A stretch of DNA of 64,000 nucleotides from Corallococcus silvisoli (lineage in GTDB: Bacteria > Myxococcota > Myxococcia > Myxococcales > Myxococcaceae). The translations under genes were made by a program, and so were the position numbers. Positions 50,701 to 58,977 of the stretch are shown piece by piece (positions within the stretch are counted from its first letter, which is position 1; the number at the start of each line of letters is the position of its first letter). The DNA is taken from positions 310,001 through 374,000 of the forward strand of contig NZ_JAAAPJ010000008.1 in NCBI RefSeq assembly GCF_009909145.1, read 5' to 3'. The notes under the pieces were generated by a model that was not told where the DNA came from, searched no databases, and was given only the letters and a program-made list of their open reading frames with translations.

Positions 50701-50975
50701 CGGGCGCCGTGGCCACCCCGGTGGTGCCAACGGCGGAGGTGCGTGAGGCTCCCCGGGCGGCGGAGCGCGCCGCGTCGGTGAGCTTCGTGGTGACGCCGTG
50801 GGCGGAGGTGACCTGCAACGGGCGCAAGCTGGGGGAGACGCCCTTCCAGCCCGTCGAGCTGCGCGTCGGCACCTATGACTGCAAGTTCACCAACCCCGAA
50901 CTGAAGCGCACCCTCAGCCGCCGCATCGAGGTGCGCCCCATCGACCTCAACGTGGTGACGGTCAAGTTCGAGTAG
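47778..50975 (+). CDS. Transmembrane Ser/Thr protein kinase with nonapeptide repeat and PEGA domains
   Basis: ATG 47778 follows AGGGGGATTCG; GTG 47838 is an alternative without a site. The 1065-residue Hanks-type kinase has LATGGMAQIYLA, the VLKR lysine, H165-R-D167 in HRDVSPQN, D185-F-G187 and SYMSPEQAAG, all intact, so it should be active. Residues ~407-626 form an Arg/Glu-rich nonapeptide repeat. Two copies of a 22-residue unit (PTLAMMDPLGKL...) follow at ~661-704, then Thr-containing TLDQ, TLDM and TQDM motifs that may be phosphoacceptors. A membrane helix (823-843) leads to two PEGA-like domains outside the membrane. It is 10 bases from the second kinase gene. The PEGA part may bind the cell envelope. 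Confidence 0.92.
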   Translation: MFDSPGRRAYAWGSPPRVPAVSIETYGSYQLLKRLATGGMAQIYLARRPGSDAPDKLLVLKRILPHLSENDEFVRMFLDEARIAARLAHPNVVQIYDLGAEGDTFFIAMEYIHGVDARRLWKRSETAGRPLPVPLVCRILLEACAGLDYAHKKPDATGRPLDIVHRDVSPQNILVTFDGGVKVVDFGIAKAADQATVTRSGVLKGKYSYMSPEQAAGQRVDRRSDVFALGVVLHELLTGGRLFKRPSDMLTLSAVAECHVPVPSQVAPRVPVELDTIVLKALAKEPDARYQHAQDLQLALEGWLASQPQPCGTTADLAGFMKELFADRLSEEARSGEVQVTDEEAGVSPRSEPPPAPRRSVMRPAGMVGRTEHEPTTTLRPNRANRPSGKVESRREELDAEPRSEVRAAETRPEGRNAEGRHAEPRSEGRGADPRGDARAEARSESRGADPRGDARSEGRSADPRAEGRNADPRSEGRSAEARAESRNSEGRSAEARAESRNAEARAESRNAEGRSEGRNAEARADSRNSEARAESRNAEGRSEGRNAEGRAESRNADARGDGRNADARSEGRNAEGRMEGRSADLRADARSEGRAEPRSEIRNVDGRPEPRSEIRNVDGRPEPRATTGARRAVESPPSRGTRPVRLEEPSIPTVTAEEGPTLAMMDPLGKLTGGFQVEEDAPTLAMMDPLGKLSGGFQVEEDGPTLDQRLLAAQASEDEDDATLDMRSVSHADVDEGPTQDMRAVPRSEVPGSRVGPATASGEHRHSRLPLPAPHPTVEEMTASTVPRPVSRVSNPNAWAPPARTGTVTEHAAVAPPKRRGFIWAGVALFVLLAVGGFLWSLEMGAGGVRVASEPSGARVVFEDRVLPERTPLTLPTVKPGRYWLVLVKDGYRELRTQIVIPPNGQLDVGPLKLVPTAPGGRPATEPPAPAPAPAGGPSGVAAPHAPEVAPVETKPPPAAPRAEAPAQVVQAPPGAVATPVVPTAEVREAPRAAERAASVSFVVTPWAEVTCNGRKLGETPFQPVELRVGTYDCKFTNPELKRTLSRRIEVRPIDLNVVTVKFE
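48996..49653 (+). repeat. ~24 imperfect 27-bp repeats encoding a nonapeptide
   Basis: Within the first kinase the coding sequence repeats a nine-residue unit alternating four- and five-residue segments ending in Arg, approximately [AS]E[SG]R-[NS]A[ED][AG]R (examples: AESRNAEGR, SEGRNAEAR, AEGRNADPR). The DNA period is 27 bases. The charge is nearly balanced between Glu/Asp and Arg. It is protein-coding and in frame throughout, not a CRISPR. Such repeats change copy number easily by slippage. Confidence 0.85.
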
Positions 50976-50985
50976 GCGTGGCCCC

Positions 50986-53106
50986 TTGGACCCTTCCGTG
51001 ACGCTCGAGGCTGGAACCCACGTCGGCAAGTACCTCGTGCGCCGCAAGCTCGCCGAAGGGGGCATGGCGGAGATCTTCCTGTGCACCGCGCGCGGGCCCG
51101 AGGGCTTCGAGAAGGAAGTCGTCATCAAGCGCGTGAGGGCGTTCCTCGCGAGCGACCCGGACTTCGTGCAGATGTTCATCGCCGAGGCGCGGCTGGCCTC
51201 GCGGCTCAACCACGCCAACGTGGTGCAGATCTTCGACTTCGACAAGCACGAGGACACCTACTACCTGGCGATGGAGTACGTGCGGGGCTGCTCGTTGTGG
51301 GAGCTGCGCAAGCGGGCCCGGGAGTCGATGACGCCGATGCCGCCCGTGCTGGTGGCGCACATCGGCGCGGAGGTCGCGCGCGGCCTGCACTACGCCCACC
51401 GCCTGCGGGTGAATGGCGAGCTGCTGAACCTGGTGCACCGGGACGTCACGCCCCACAACGTGCTCGTGTCGTACGACGGCGCGGTGAAGCTCACCGACTT
51501 CGGCATCGCGAAGGCGGGCAACAAGCTGACCAACCCCGGCGTGCTCAAGGGCAAGTTCGCGTACATGTCCCCCGAGCAGGCCCGGGGCGAGAGCGTGGAC
51601 GTGCGGACCGACGTGTTCGCGCTGGGCGTGGTGCTGTGGGAGTTGCTCACCGGCGGACGGCTGTTCCAGGGGGATTCGGAGATCGCCGTCCTGCGCGCGG
51701 TGCAGGAGAGCACCATCGTGCCGCCCGCGCGCCTCAACCCGGACGTGCCGCCGGACCTGGATGAGGTCATCCGCCGCGCGCTGGAGCGCGACCTGTCGAA
51801 GCGCTTCCAGACGGCCGGGGAGCTGGAGCGCGCGCTGGCTCAGTGCGTGCTCAACCACGCCCGCTCCGTGGACGAAACGGACGTGGGCGCGTTCGTGCGC
51901 AGGCTCTTCCCGGTGGCCGCCAGCCAGCAGGCGTTGCCCGCGCTCGCGGAGCGCACGGCCCTGGAGGATGGCGCGCTCCCGGTGCCCGGAGCTGGTTCCG
52001 AGCCACCGCCCCGCGAGCCCACGGCGGTGATGCCGTCGCGCGAGCATGCCTCGGGGGCGAAGGGGCGCGCCTCGCAGGATGAGGACCTTCACGGGACGAC
52101 GCTGGTTCTGTCCCGCGACGAGCGCGCCAGCGACTCCGCGGACGGCCGCCCCCCGCAGCCCACGCTGCTGATGCCGGTGCGAGCCCTGGAGCGGGGCGCG
52201 CGCGAACCGCTCGGGCGCACCGAGTCGCGCGAAGGGGCGAGGACGGGCGCGCCGCTCGTCGAGGACGGCGAGTCCTCCTCCAGTCAGGCCCACCCCTCCG
52301 GGGGCGCGGACGACAGCGCCGCCGGGCTCCAGGCCAGGTCCAGCGGTGCCTCCTCCGTGAGTCAGTCCGGGGCCCGGAGCAGGTCCGGCGGCGTCTCCGT
52401 GAACGGGGCCGTGGTTGGCGGCAACACCTCCGCGCGAAGCGGCGCGGCCTCCGGTGACGACACCGCCGGCGCGCACGACGACCGGGAGATCGAGACCGTC
52501 TCCGCCACCGAGCCCGGCCCCCCCGCGGCGTCGAACCGCAAGCGCGCCTTGTGGACCGGCGCCGCCGTGCTGGGCCTCGCGGGCCTCGCCAGCGTCCTCG
52601 CCGTGGCCCGGTACTCGTCCGGAGCCGAAGCCCTGGGGCAGGGGAGCACCCCGTCGGCCGCGGTCTCCGCGCCGGTCACGCCCCCCACCGCCGCGACGAC
52701 GGAGAAGCCCGCGGCTCCTCCGGAGGCGACCCCCTCCGCGCGCGAGCCGGCCGGGGAGGCCATCGACGCGGAGCTCGACGGGCAGCGGAGGGAAGCCGCC
52801 CTGGCCACGCCCCCTTCGGGTGGTCAGCCCGCGCCCGCCCCAAGTCCCACGGGCGACACCGCCGTCCCTCCGCCCGCGGAAGCGGCGAAGGCCATGGGCT
52901 CGCTCCAGGTGAAGGCCAACCCCTACGCCACGGTCTACCTGGGCGCGAAGCGGCTCGGAGACGTGCAGGGCCGCGCGACCTACAAGGTCCCGGCCGGGAC
53001 CTACACCCTGACCTTCCAGCACCCGTCCGGCGCGAAGACGTTCACCGTCGTCGTGCCCGCCAACGGCACCGCGACCCAGGAGTTCCGCGCGCCTCGCGGC
53101 CGCTGA
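50986..53106 (+). CDS. Second transmembrane Ser/Thr protein kinase with PEGA domain
   Basis: This 706-residue kinase starts 10 bases after the previous gene, from TTG 50986 (or GTG 50998; neither has a strong site, so coupling to the upstream stop is likely). The kinase domain has LAEGGMAEIFLC, the VVIKR lysine, H151-R-D153 in HRDVTPHN, D171-F-G173 and AYMSPEQARG. A disordered Ser/Ala/Pro-rich linker (~310-510) leads to a single membrane helix (~521-545), another Pro/Ala linker and one PEGA domain at the end (GSLQVKANPYATVYLGAKRLG... GTYTLTFQHPSGAKTF). It is probably co-expressed with the first kinase; cross-phosphorylation is possible. The substrate is unknown. Confidence 0.92.
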   Translation: MDPSVTLEAGTHVGKYLVRRKLAEGGMAEIFLCTARGPEGFEKEVVIKRVRAFLASDPDFVQMFIAEARLASRLNHANVVQIFDFDKHEDTYYLAMEYVRGCSLWELRKRARESMTPMPPVLVAHIGAEVARGLHYAHRLRVNGELLNLVHRDVTPHNVLVSYDGAVKLTDFGIAKAGNKLTNPGVLKGKFAYMSPEQARGESVDVRTDVFALGVVLWELLTGGRLFQGDSEIAVLRAVQESTIVPPARLNPDVPPDLDEVIRRALERDLSKRFQTAGELERALAQCVLNHARSVDETDVGAFVRRLFPVAASQQALPALAERTALEDGALPVPGAGSEPPPREPTAVMPSREHASGAKGRASQDEDLHGTTLVLSRDERASDSADGRPPQPTLLMPVRALERGAREPLGRTESREGARTGAPLVEDGESSSSQAHPSGGADDSAAGLQARSSGASSVSQSGARSRSGGVSVNGAVVGGNTSARSGAASGDDTAGAHDDREIETVSATEPGPPAASNRKRALWTGAAVLGLAGLASVLAVARYSSGAEALGQGSTPSAAVSAPVTPPTAATTEKPAAPPEATPSAREPAGEAIDAELDGQRREAALATPPSGGQPAPAPSPTGDTAVPPPAEAAKAMGSLQVKANPYATVYLGAKRLGDVQGRATYKVPAGTYTLTFQHPSGAKTFTVVVPANGTATQEFRAPRGR

Positions 53107-53246
53107 ACCTCCGCCGTCCCTCTTCCTTCACCGCCCGCTGACCCGCCGACCCGAACGTCGGACGGGTGACGTCCGTCCGCTCGTCGTTCTTGACGAATGA
53201 CGCGCGAATCTGGCACCTATGGCAGCCATTCAGTAGCCTCTATTCA

Positions 53247-53771
53247 ATGGAATCGATGGACCTGCTTGCGCCCGAGGAACTCGAGCGCATCGAGCGTGAA
53301 AACGCGGGGGGACTGCCCGCGAACGCGATCCTGGAAATCTTCCGGCCCCGGGGCGTGAGGCTCTCGGAGGCGACGTTCCGGAAGTACGTCCAGGCGGGGC
53401 TCCTGCCGCGCAGCCGCCGCGTGGGCCGCAAGGGCAAGCACCAGGGCAGCCTGGGCCTCTACCCGGTGGAAGCGGTCCGGCGCATCAATGTCATCAAGAA
53501 GATGATGGCTGAAGGACACACCCTGGAGGACATCCGCCGCTCCTTTGTCTTCCACCGCAACCACATCGACCAGCTCCAGAGGGACCTGGCGGAGGTGCTG
53601 GACGGGTTCCAGGAGGAGCTGGGAGGGCGGCCCCTGGGAGGAGAACGCAGGAGGTCACTCGAAGCCCAGTTGGCAACGCTCAGGCAACGGGCGCAGGATC
53701 TGGTCCGGGATGTCGCCCGGTTGGGCAGCGCCGTCACGGCGCGCGAAGACGAAACGCTCCGGCCGCAATAG
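53247..53771 (+). CDS. MerR-like helix-turn-helix regulator
   Basis: The start is uncertain between ATG 53247 and ATG 53256; both give a protein of about 170 residues. The N-terminal half has a MerR-type winged helix adapted as PANAILEIFRPRGVRLSEATFRKYVQAGLLPRSRRVGRKGKHQGSLGLYP, quoted in pieces: SEATFRKYVQAGLLPRSR (recognition region) and SLGLYPVEAVRRINVIKKMM (wing and dimer helix). It continues with TLEDIRRSF. The C-terminal half is a coiled coil (HIDQLQRDLAEVLDGFQEEL; LEAQLATLRQRAQDLVRDVA) for dimerisation. No Cys ligands are present, so it is not a metal MerR. It is 54 bases upstream of the sigma-region-4-like gene and may regulate it. Target unknown. Confidence 0.8.
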   Translation: MESMDLLAPEELERIERENAGGLPANAILEIFRPRGVRLSEATFRKYVQAGLLPRSRRVGRKGKHQGSLGLYPVEAVRRINVIKKMMAEGHTLEDIRRSFVFHRNHIDQLQRDLAEVLDGFQEELGGRPLGGERRRSLEAQLATLRQRAQDLVRDVARLGSAVTAREDETLRPQ

Positions 53772-53825
53772 GATGCCCCCCAGGGTCCTGTTGAACCGGA
53801 TAGACTCCACGCATCTGGAGGAATC

Positions 53826-54317
<492 letters not shown>

Positions 54318-54342
54318 GTGCAGGGCACTGTTTCGCGCCGGG

Positions 54343-54374
54343 CCTGGGGTGACGTGTTGCGTTGACACCCCAGG
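54343..54374. promoter_or_regulatory. 9-bp dyad before purH
   Basis: CCTGGGGTG (54343-54351), a 14-base loop and CACCCCAGG (54366-54374) form a perfect stem just after the sigma-like gene. It overlaps a TTGACA at 54362-54367, which with TAGGAC at 54385-54390 (spacing 17) is a candidate purH promoter. It could be the terminator of the upstream gene or a purH operator; no T-run follows. Confidence 0.45.
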
Positions 54375-54424
54375 GGGTGGTTGCTAGGACCCGCGCCACC
54401 CCCCACCCATCCCGAGGCGCAAAC

Positions 54425-55969
54425 GTGCTGGCTCTCCTGAGCGTTTCCGACAAGCGCGGTCTGGTCCCCTTTGCCCAGGGCCTTGTCCGGCTGGGCTACC
54501 GACTGCTCTCCACCGGCGGCACCCTGGAGGCCCTGAAGGCCGCCAGCATCCCCGCCACCCAGGTGTCCGAGCACACGCAGAGCCCCGAAATCCTCGGCGG
54601 CCGCGTGAAGACGCTCCACCCCCGCATCCACGGCGGCATCCTCGGCCGGCCCGACCTGGCGAGTGACCGGGCGGAGATGGCCGCGAACCACATCGAGCCC
54701 ATCTCGCTGGTGGTGGTGAACCTCTACCCCTTCCGCAAGACGGTGGCGTCCGGCACGGGGGAGGAGGACGTCATCGAGAACATCGACATCGGCGGGCCGG
54801 CGATGGTCCGCGCGTCCGCGAAGAACTTCAAGCACGTGGCCGTGGTGGTGGATCCGGACGACTACCCGGCGGTGCTGGCGGAGATCGAAGGCCAGAAGGC
54901 CGTGGGCGAGGCCACGCGGCGCCGGTTGATGCGCAAGGCGTTCGCGCACACGGCGGCCTACGACGCGTCCATCTCCGGGTGGCTGTCCGGCGAGGCCCAG
55001 GAGCCCTTCCCGGAGGAGCTGTCGCTGGCGTTCCAGAAGGTGCAGGGGCTGCGCTACGGGGAGAACCCGCACCAGCGCGGCGCCTTCTACCGCGAGTTCC
55101 AGACGCCGAACGAGCCGTCGGTGGCGTTCGCGAAGGTGCTCCAGGGCAAGGAGCTCTCGTACAACAACATCCTGGACCTGGACGCGGCCCTGGGGCTGGT
55201 CCTGGAGTTCCCGGAGAAGCCCTGCGCGGTGGTCATCAAGCACAACACCCCGTGCGGCGTGGCGGTGGACGACGTGCTGGAGAAGGCCTACCGCACCGCC
55301 CGCGCGGTGGATGAGGTCAGCGCCTTCGGCGGCATCGTCGCCTTCAACCGGGAGGTGGACGAGGCCGTGGCCAAGGCCATGGCGGAGACGTTCCTGGAGG
55401 CGGTCATCGCGCCGTCGTACTCGGCCGCGGCGCTCCAGGTGCTGGCGGGCAAGAAGAACCTGCGCCTGCTGGAGGCGGGCCCGGCGCTGGCGTCCGCGAC
55501 CGCCCGGCCGCGTGCGCAGGTGGATGCCCGGAGCGTGTCCGGCGGCCTGCTGCTGATGGACCGCGACGCGGTGGAGCCGCCCCTGGAGTGGAAGGTGGTG
55601 TCCAAGCGCGCCCCCACCCCGGAGGAGGAGCGGGCGCTGCGCTTCGCCTGGAAGGTGTGCAAGCACGTGAAGAGCAACGCCATCGTGTTCGCGGCGCCGG
55701 CCCAGCTGCTGGCTCAGGGCGGCGGCCAGACGAACCGGGTGGACTCCGTGCGCATCGCCATGACGCGTGGTGGCGAAGCCCTCAAGGGCAGCGCCGTGGC
55801 CTCGGACGCCTTCTTCCCCTTCCGGGACGGGCTGGACGAGGCAGCCCGGGCGGGGGCGACGGCGGTCATCCAGCCGGGCGGTTCTGTCCGGGACGCGGAG
55901 GTGATCGCCGCGGCGGACGAACATGGGATGGCCATGGTGGTGACGGGAGTGCGACACTTCCGGCACTAA
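54425..55969 (+). CDS. purH: Bifunctional AICAR transformylase/IMP cyclohydrolase
   Basis: GTG 54425 (VLALLSVSDKRGLVPFAQGLVRLGY) has GAGG seven bases upstream; 514 residues is the family's usual length. The N-terminal IMP cyclohydrolase (MGS-like) part has LLSTGGTLEALKAA, GGRVKTLHPRIHGGIL and ISLVVVNLYPF with ENIDIGGPAMVRASAKN. The C-terminal transformylase part has LRYGENPHQRGAFY, LSYNNILDLDAALGLV and KHNTPCGVAV, plus the final FFPFRDGLDEA... GGSVRDAEVI. It converts AICAR to IMP in the last two steps of purine synthesis, in the cytoplasm. It heads a packed run with purD and the LPS genes; the next gene starts five bases after its stop. Confidence 0.97.
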   Translation: MLALLSVSDKRGLVPFAQGLVRLGYRLLSTGGTLEALKAASIPATQVSEHTQSPEILGGRVKTLHPRIHGGILGRPDLASDRAEMAANHIEPISLVVVNLYPFRKTVASGTGEEDVIENIDIGGPAMVRASAKNFKHVAVVVDPDDYPAVLAEIEGQKAVGEATRRRLMRKAFAHTAAYDASISGWLSGEAQEPFPEELSLAFQKVQGLRYGENPHQRGAFYREFQTPNEPSVAFAKVLQGKELSYNNILDLDAALGLVLEFPEKPCAVVIKHNTPCGVAVDDVLEKAYRTARAVDEVSAFGGIVAFNREVDEAVAKAMAETFLEAVIAPSYSAAALQVLAGKKNLRLLEAGPALASATARPRAQVDARSVSGGLLLMDRDAVEPPLEWKVVSKRAPTPEEERALRFAWKVCKHVKSNAIVFAAPAQLLAQGGGQTNRVDSVRIAMTRGGEALKGSAVASDAFFPFRDGLDEAARAGATAVIQPGGSVRDAEVIAAADEHGMAMVVTGVRHFRH

Positions 55970-55973
55970 CTTC

Positions 55974-58900
55974 ATGCGCATCGTCTGCCAGAAATGCGCG
56001 GCGGCCTACGCGATCGACGACCGGTTGATCACGACCAAGGGCGTCCGCGCGCAGTGTCCCCGCTGCCGTCACCTCCAGCTCGTGAAGCGGGAGGCGTCCG
56101 CCGCGTCCGTGACGGCCCCCGCTGAAGGGGCCGCGCCCGCCGTCGCCGCCGAGCCGAAGAGTGCTCCCTCCGCGCCGGCGGCTCCCCCTGTGGCGCGCGA
56201 GCCCCGGAGCAATCCGGCGGCGCCGCGTGCCGCTCCCGCCGCGGCGAGGCCCCCACCTGCCGCCCCGGCGAAGGCCGCCCCGGCGTCGGACCTCTTCGGA
56301 GACTTCGGGGAGATGCCGGAGCTGGGGCCCCCCGGGAGCGTGGATCCATTCGCGGACCTGGGACCTCCCGCGTCCCGCGCGCCCGCGCCCGCAAGTCCTC
56401 AAGGGGACCCGTTCGCGGACCTCGGCCCGCCGCTCGCGGAGGCTCCGAAGGCCGCGTCGTTGGCGAAGCCCGGTCCGCCGGTCGCCGCCGCGCCTCCCCG
56501 CGCCGCGCCTCCCGCGGACGCGCTGCTCGACTTCCTCGGGCCACCGCCCGGGGGCCTGGAGCCGGACGGCGCACCTTCGCCGGCGCCGGCCCGGGCCTCC
56601 TCCGCGCCCCCCTCCGGGGCCGTGTCGCTGGGCCGCATGTCCGTCCGCGCTTCCGCGCAGGCCGCCGCGAAGGCGGAGGCGCACGCGAACTGCCGTTCGT
56701 GCGGCAAGGTGCTGACGGATCCCTTCGATCAAGCCATCGGCAGCTGTGACGACTGCAAGCAGCGCGAGACAGGCTCCTCCCGGGATGCCTCGGCGTCGGT
56801 GGTGGTGGCTCCCGAGGTGACGGCTCCGCCCTCCAGGGGCGACCTGGAGCTGCCGATGATGAGCGGCCTGGACCCCTCCGCGGAGTCGTCCGGCGAGCCC
56901 CGCACCGAGGGGGCCACGGCGCTGTCGCCCGACCCGTCGCGCGTGAGCCAGGTGAAGCCCGCGCGCACCTCGCACCTGACGGCGGCGCCCGTGCGCAGCG
57001 CCCAGCGCGATGTCGCGGGGGGCGGCGGACGCCGGCCGGCGCTCATCGGGCTGCTCGTCCTGGCGCTCCTCGGGGGCGGCGGCGCGGCGGGCTACTTCCT
57101 CGTCTACAAGCCTGGGCAGGAGCGGGCGGTCCGGGAGGCCCGGCCGACGCCTCCGTCCGCGGTGCCTCCGGAAGTGCTGGCCGCGGTGGGCCGGTGGAAG
57201 CTCCAGTTCCTGGAGCTGGAGGGCACCAGCGCGGCCCACCTCGCCGCGGGCCAGAAGCAGCTCGCGATGGATCAGCGCGTCGCGTATTCGGAGGCGGAGG
57301 AGTCGTTCCAGCAGGCGCTGCTGTTGGACCCGCGCAGCGCGGACGCCATCTCCGGCTATGTGCAGGCGCTGGCGCTGGGCCGCGGTCCGGGCATGGACGA
57401 CAACTCGTTCCAGGAGGCGCGCGAGCTCGTCAAGGCCGCGGAGGACATGGCCGGGCGGACGCCCGGACTGCTCGTCGCGCACGCGAACCTGCTCCTGGCG
57501 CGCTCGCGTCAGGCCGGCAGCCTGGAGGAGGCGGCCCGGCTGGCGACGGCGGTGCTGGCTCAACCGAAGGCCAGTGACACGCAGAAGGCGGAGGCGCACC
57601 TGGTGCTGGGCCGCGCGCGGGTGTCCACGTCGCGCGAGCTGGCGAACCAGGAGTTCGACGACGCGCGCAAGCTGGCGCCGGGCCTCAAGCGCGTGGACTA
57701 CTACAGCGCGCTCGCCCACGAGCAGGCCGGCCAGTACGGGCTGGCGCTGAAGCAGCTGTCGCGCCGGCTGGAACTGGATCCGCAGGACTGGGACAGCCTG
57801 GAGGCCTCCGCGCGCATCTACGTGGAGGTCGGGGAGACGGGCCTCGCGCGCAAGCTGTACGAGGACCGGCTGAAGACGAAGGCGGGCGACATGCGCGCCC
57901 TGCTGTCGCTGGCGGTGCTTCGCTACCAGGCGGAGGGCAACGCTCGCGAGGCGGTGCGCGCCCTGAAGGACCTGGCGAAGAACGCGTCCCGCTATGGGCC
58001 TCGGGACGCGTCGGAGATCTGGAGCCACCTGGCGGCGGCGGAGCGCACCGCGGGCAATGACGCGGGCGCGGTGAAGGCCGCGACGGAGGCCCTGAAGGTG
58101 GTGCCGGTGTTGCCGGAGGCCCACCTGCAGTGGTTCATGGTGGCGCTGTCGCAGAAGGACGCGGCCGCGGCGCGTGAGCACCTGAAGGGCTTCCAGGGCC
58201 GGCTGGACGACGCCGCGCTGGAGACCGTGCTGGAGGGCCGCGTGCTGCTGCTGGAGGGCGACACGGCCGGGGCCCAGGAGCGCTTCCAGAAGGCGGTGCG
58301 GCAGGACGACCGCCGCATGGACGCGCGGCTTTTGGAAGGCGTGGCGGCGGCGGTCGCGAAGAAGCGCGACGAGTCCTTCCGCCTGTTCTATCCGGTGCTG
58401 GAGGCGCGGGAGTGGGATCCGCTGCGGCTCGCGCCCAGGCCCGCGCTGACGCGCTTCTGGCTGCGGCCCGGCGACACGCTGACGGGCGTGGAGAACGGGG
58501 TGAAGGCCTTGAGCGAGCGTGCCGAGGACGTGCAGCCGCTGCTGTACGAGGCCCTGGTCCGCTTCCACCAGGGGGACCGGCAGAACGCGGAGCGCCTGCT
58601 GCACACCGTGGTGGATGCGAACGCGAACAGCGGTGGCGCGCAGGCCTACCGCGCGCTCATCGCGCTGGACGCGAAGTCGCCGCAGGCCCGGGGCTTCGCG
58701 GAGCGGGCGGTCGGCGTCGAGCGGGGCCTGCCGGTGGCCCGCCTGTCGCTGGGGCTCGCGCAGGCGGCCTCCGGGGACGTGGAGGTGGCCAAGCGGACGT
58801 TGCAGTCCGCGCTGGATGTGGCGCCGAAGATGCTGTCCGCGCAGACGAAGCTGGCGGAGCTCCAGGTGGCCACGCAGCCGAAGGAAGCGCGCGCGGTGCT

Positions 58901-58976
58901 GGAGAAGGTGGTGGGGTTGGACCCCTCCTACTTCCCGGCCAAGAAGCTGCTCTACAAGCTGGACGAGCGAGGTTGA
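55974..58976 (+). CDS. MJ0042 zinc-ribbon and TPR membrane protein
   Basis: A 1000-residue protein. The N-terminus has an MJ0042-type zinc ribbon (CQKCAAAYAIDDRLI... QCPRCRHLQLV, residues 4-38), usual in myxobacterial regulatory or assembly proteins. After a Pro/Ala linker a second zinc ribbon follows (C240/C243 and C258/C261), then another disordered segment and one membrane helix (about 355-378, ALIGLLVLALLGGGGAAGYFLV). The remaining ~600 residues, mostly on the periplasmic side, are TPR-like helix pairs (YSEAEESFQQALLLDPRSADAI; LARKLYEDRLKTKAGDMRAL). It may be a scaffold for envelope assembly. It lies between purH and purD, four bases from one and one from the other, an unusual position. 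Confidence 0.85.
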   Translation: MRIVCQKCAAAYAIDDRLITTKGVRAQCPRCRHLQLVKREASAASVTAPAEGAAPAVAAEPKSAPSAPAAPPVAREPRSNPAAPRAAPAAARPPPAAPAKAAPASDLFGDFGEMPELGPPGSVDPFADLGPPASRAPAPASPQGDPFADLGPPLAEAPKAASLAKPGPPVAAAPPRAAPPADALLDFLGPPPGGLEPDGAPSPAPARASSAPPSGAVSLGRMSVRASAQAAAKAEAHANCRSCGKVLTDPFDQAIGSCDDCKQRETGSSRDASASVVVAPEVTAPPSRGDLELPMMSGLDPSAESSGEPRTEGATALSPDPSRVSQVKPARTSHLTAAPVRSAQRDVAGGGGRRPALIGLLVLALLGGGGAAGYFLVYKPGQERAVREARPTPPSAVPPEVLAAVGRWKLQFLELEGTSAAHLAAGQKQLAMDQRVAYSEAEESFQQALLLDPRSADAISGYVQALALGRGPGMDDNSFQEARELVKAAEDMAGRTPGLLVAHANLLLARSRQAGSLEEAARLATAVLAQPKASDTQKAEAHLVLGRARVSTSRELANQEFDDARKLAPGLKRVDYYSALAHEQAGQYGLALKQLSRRLELDPQDWDSLEASARIYVEVGETGLARKLYEDRLKTKAGDMRALLSLAVLRYQAEGNAREAVRALKDLAKNASRYGPRDASEIWSHLAAAERTAGNDAGAVKAATEALKVVPVLPEAHLQWFMVALSQKDAAAAREHLKGFQGRLDDAALETVLEGRVLLLEGDTAGAQERFQKAVRQDDRRMDARLLEGVAAAVAKKRDESFRLFYPVLEAREWDPLRLAPRPALTRFWLRPGDTLTGVENGVKALSERAEDVQPLLYEALVRFHQGDRQNAERLLHTVVDANANSGGAQAYRALIALDAKSPQARGFAERAVGVERGLPVARLSLGLAQAASGDVEVAKRTLQSALDVAPKMLSAQTKLAELQVATQPKEARAVLEKVVGLDPSYFPAKKLLYKLDERG

Positions 58977-58977
58977 C

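Noticed and set aside
53211..53226. TGGCACCTATGGCA considered as a sigma-54 promoter for the MerR-like gene.
   Set aside because: The GG and GC elements are 10 bases apart rather than the required 12, so the -24/-12 spacing is wrong.
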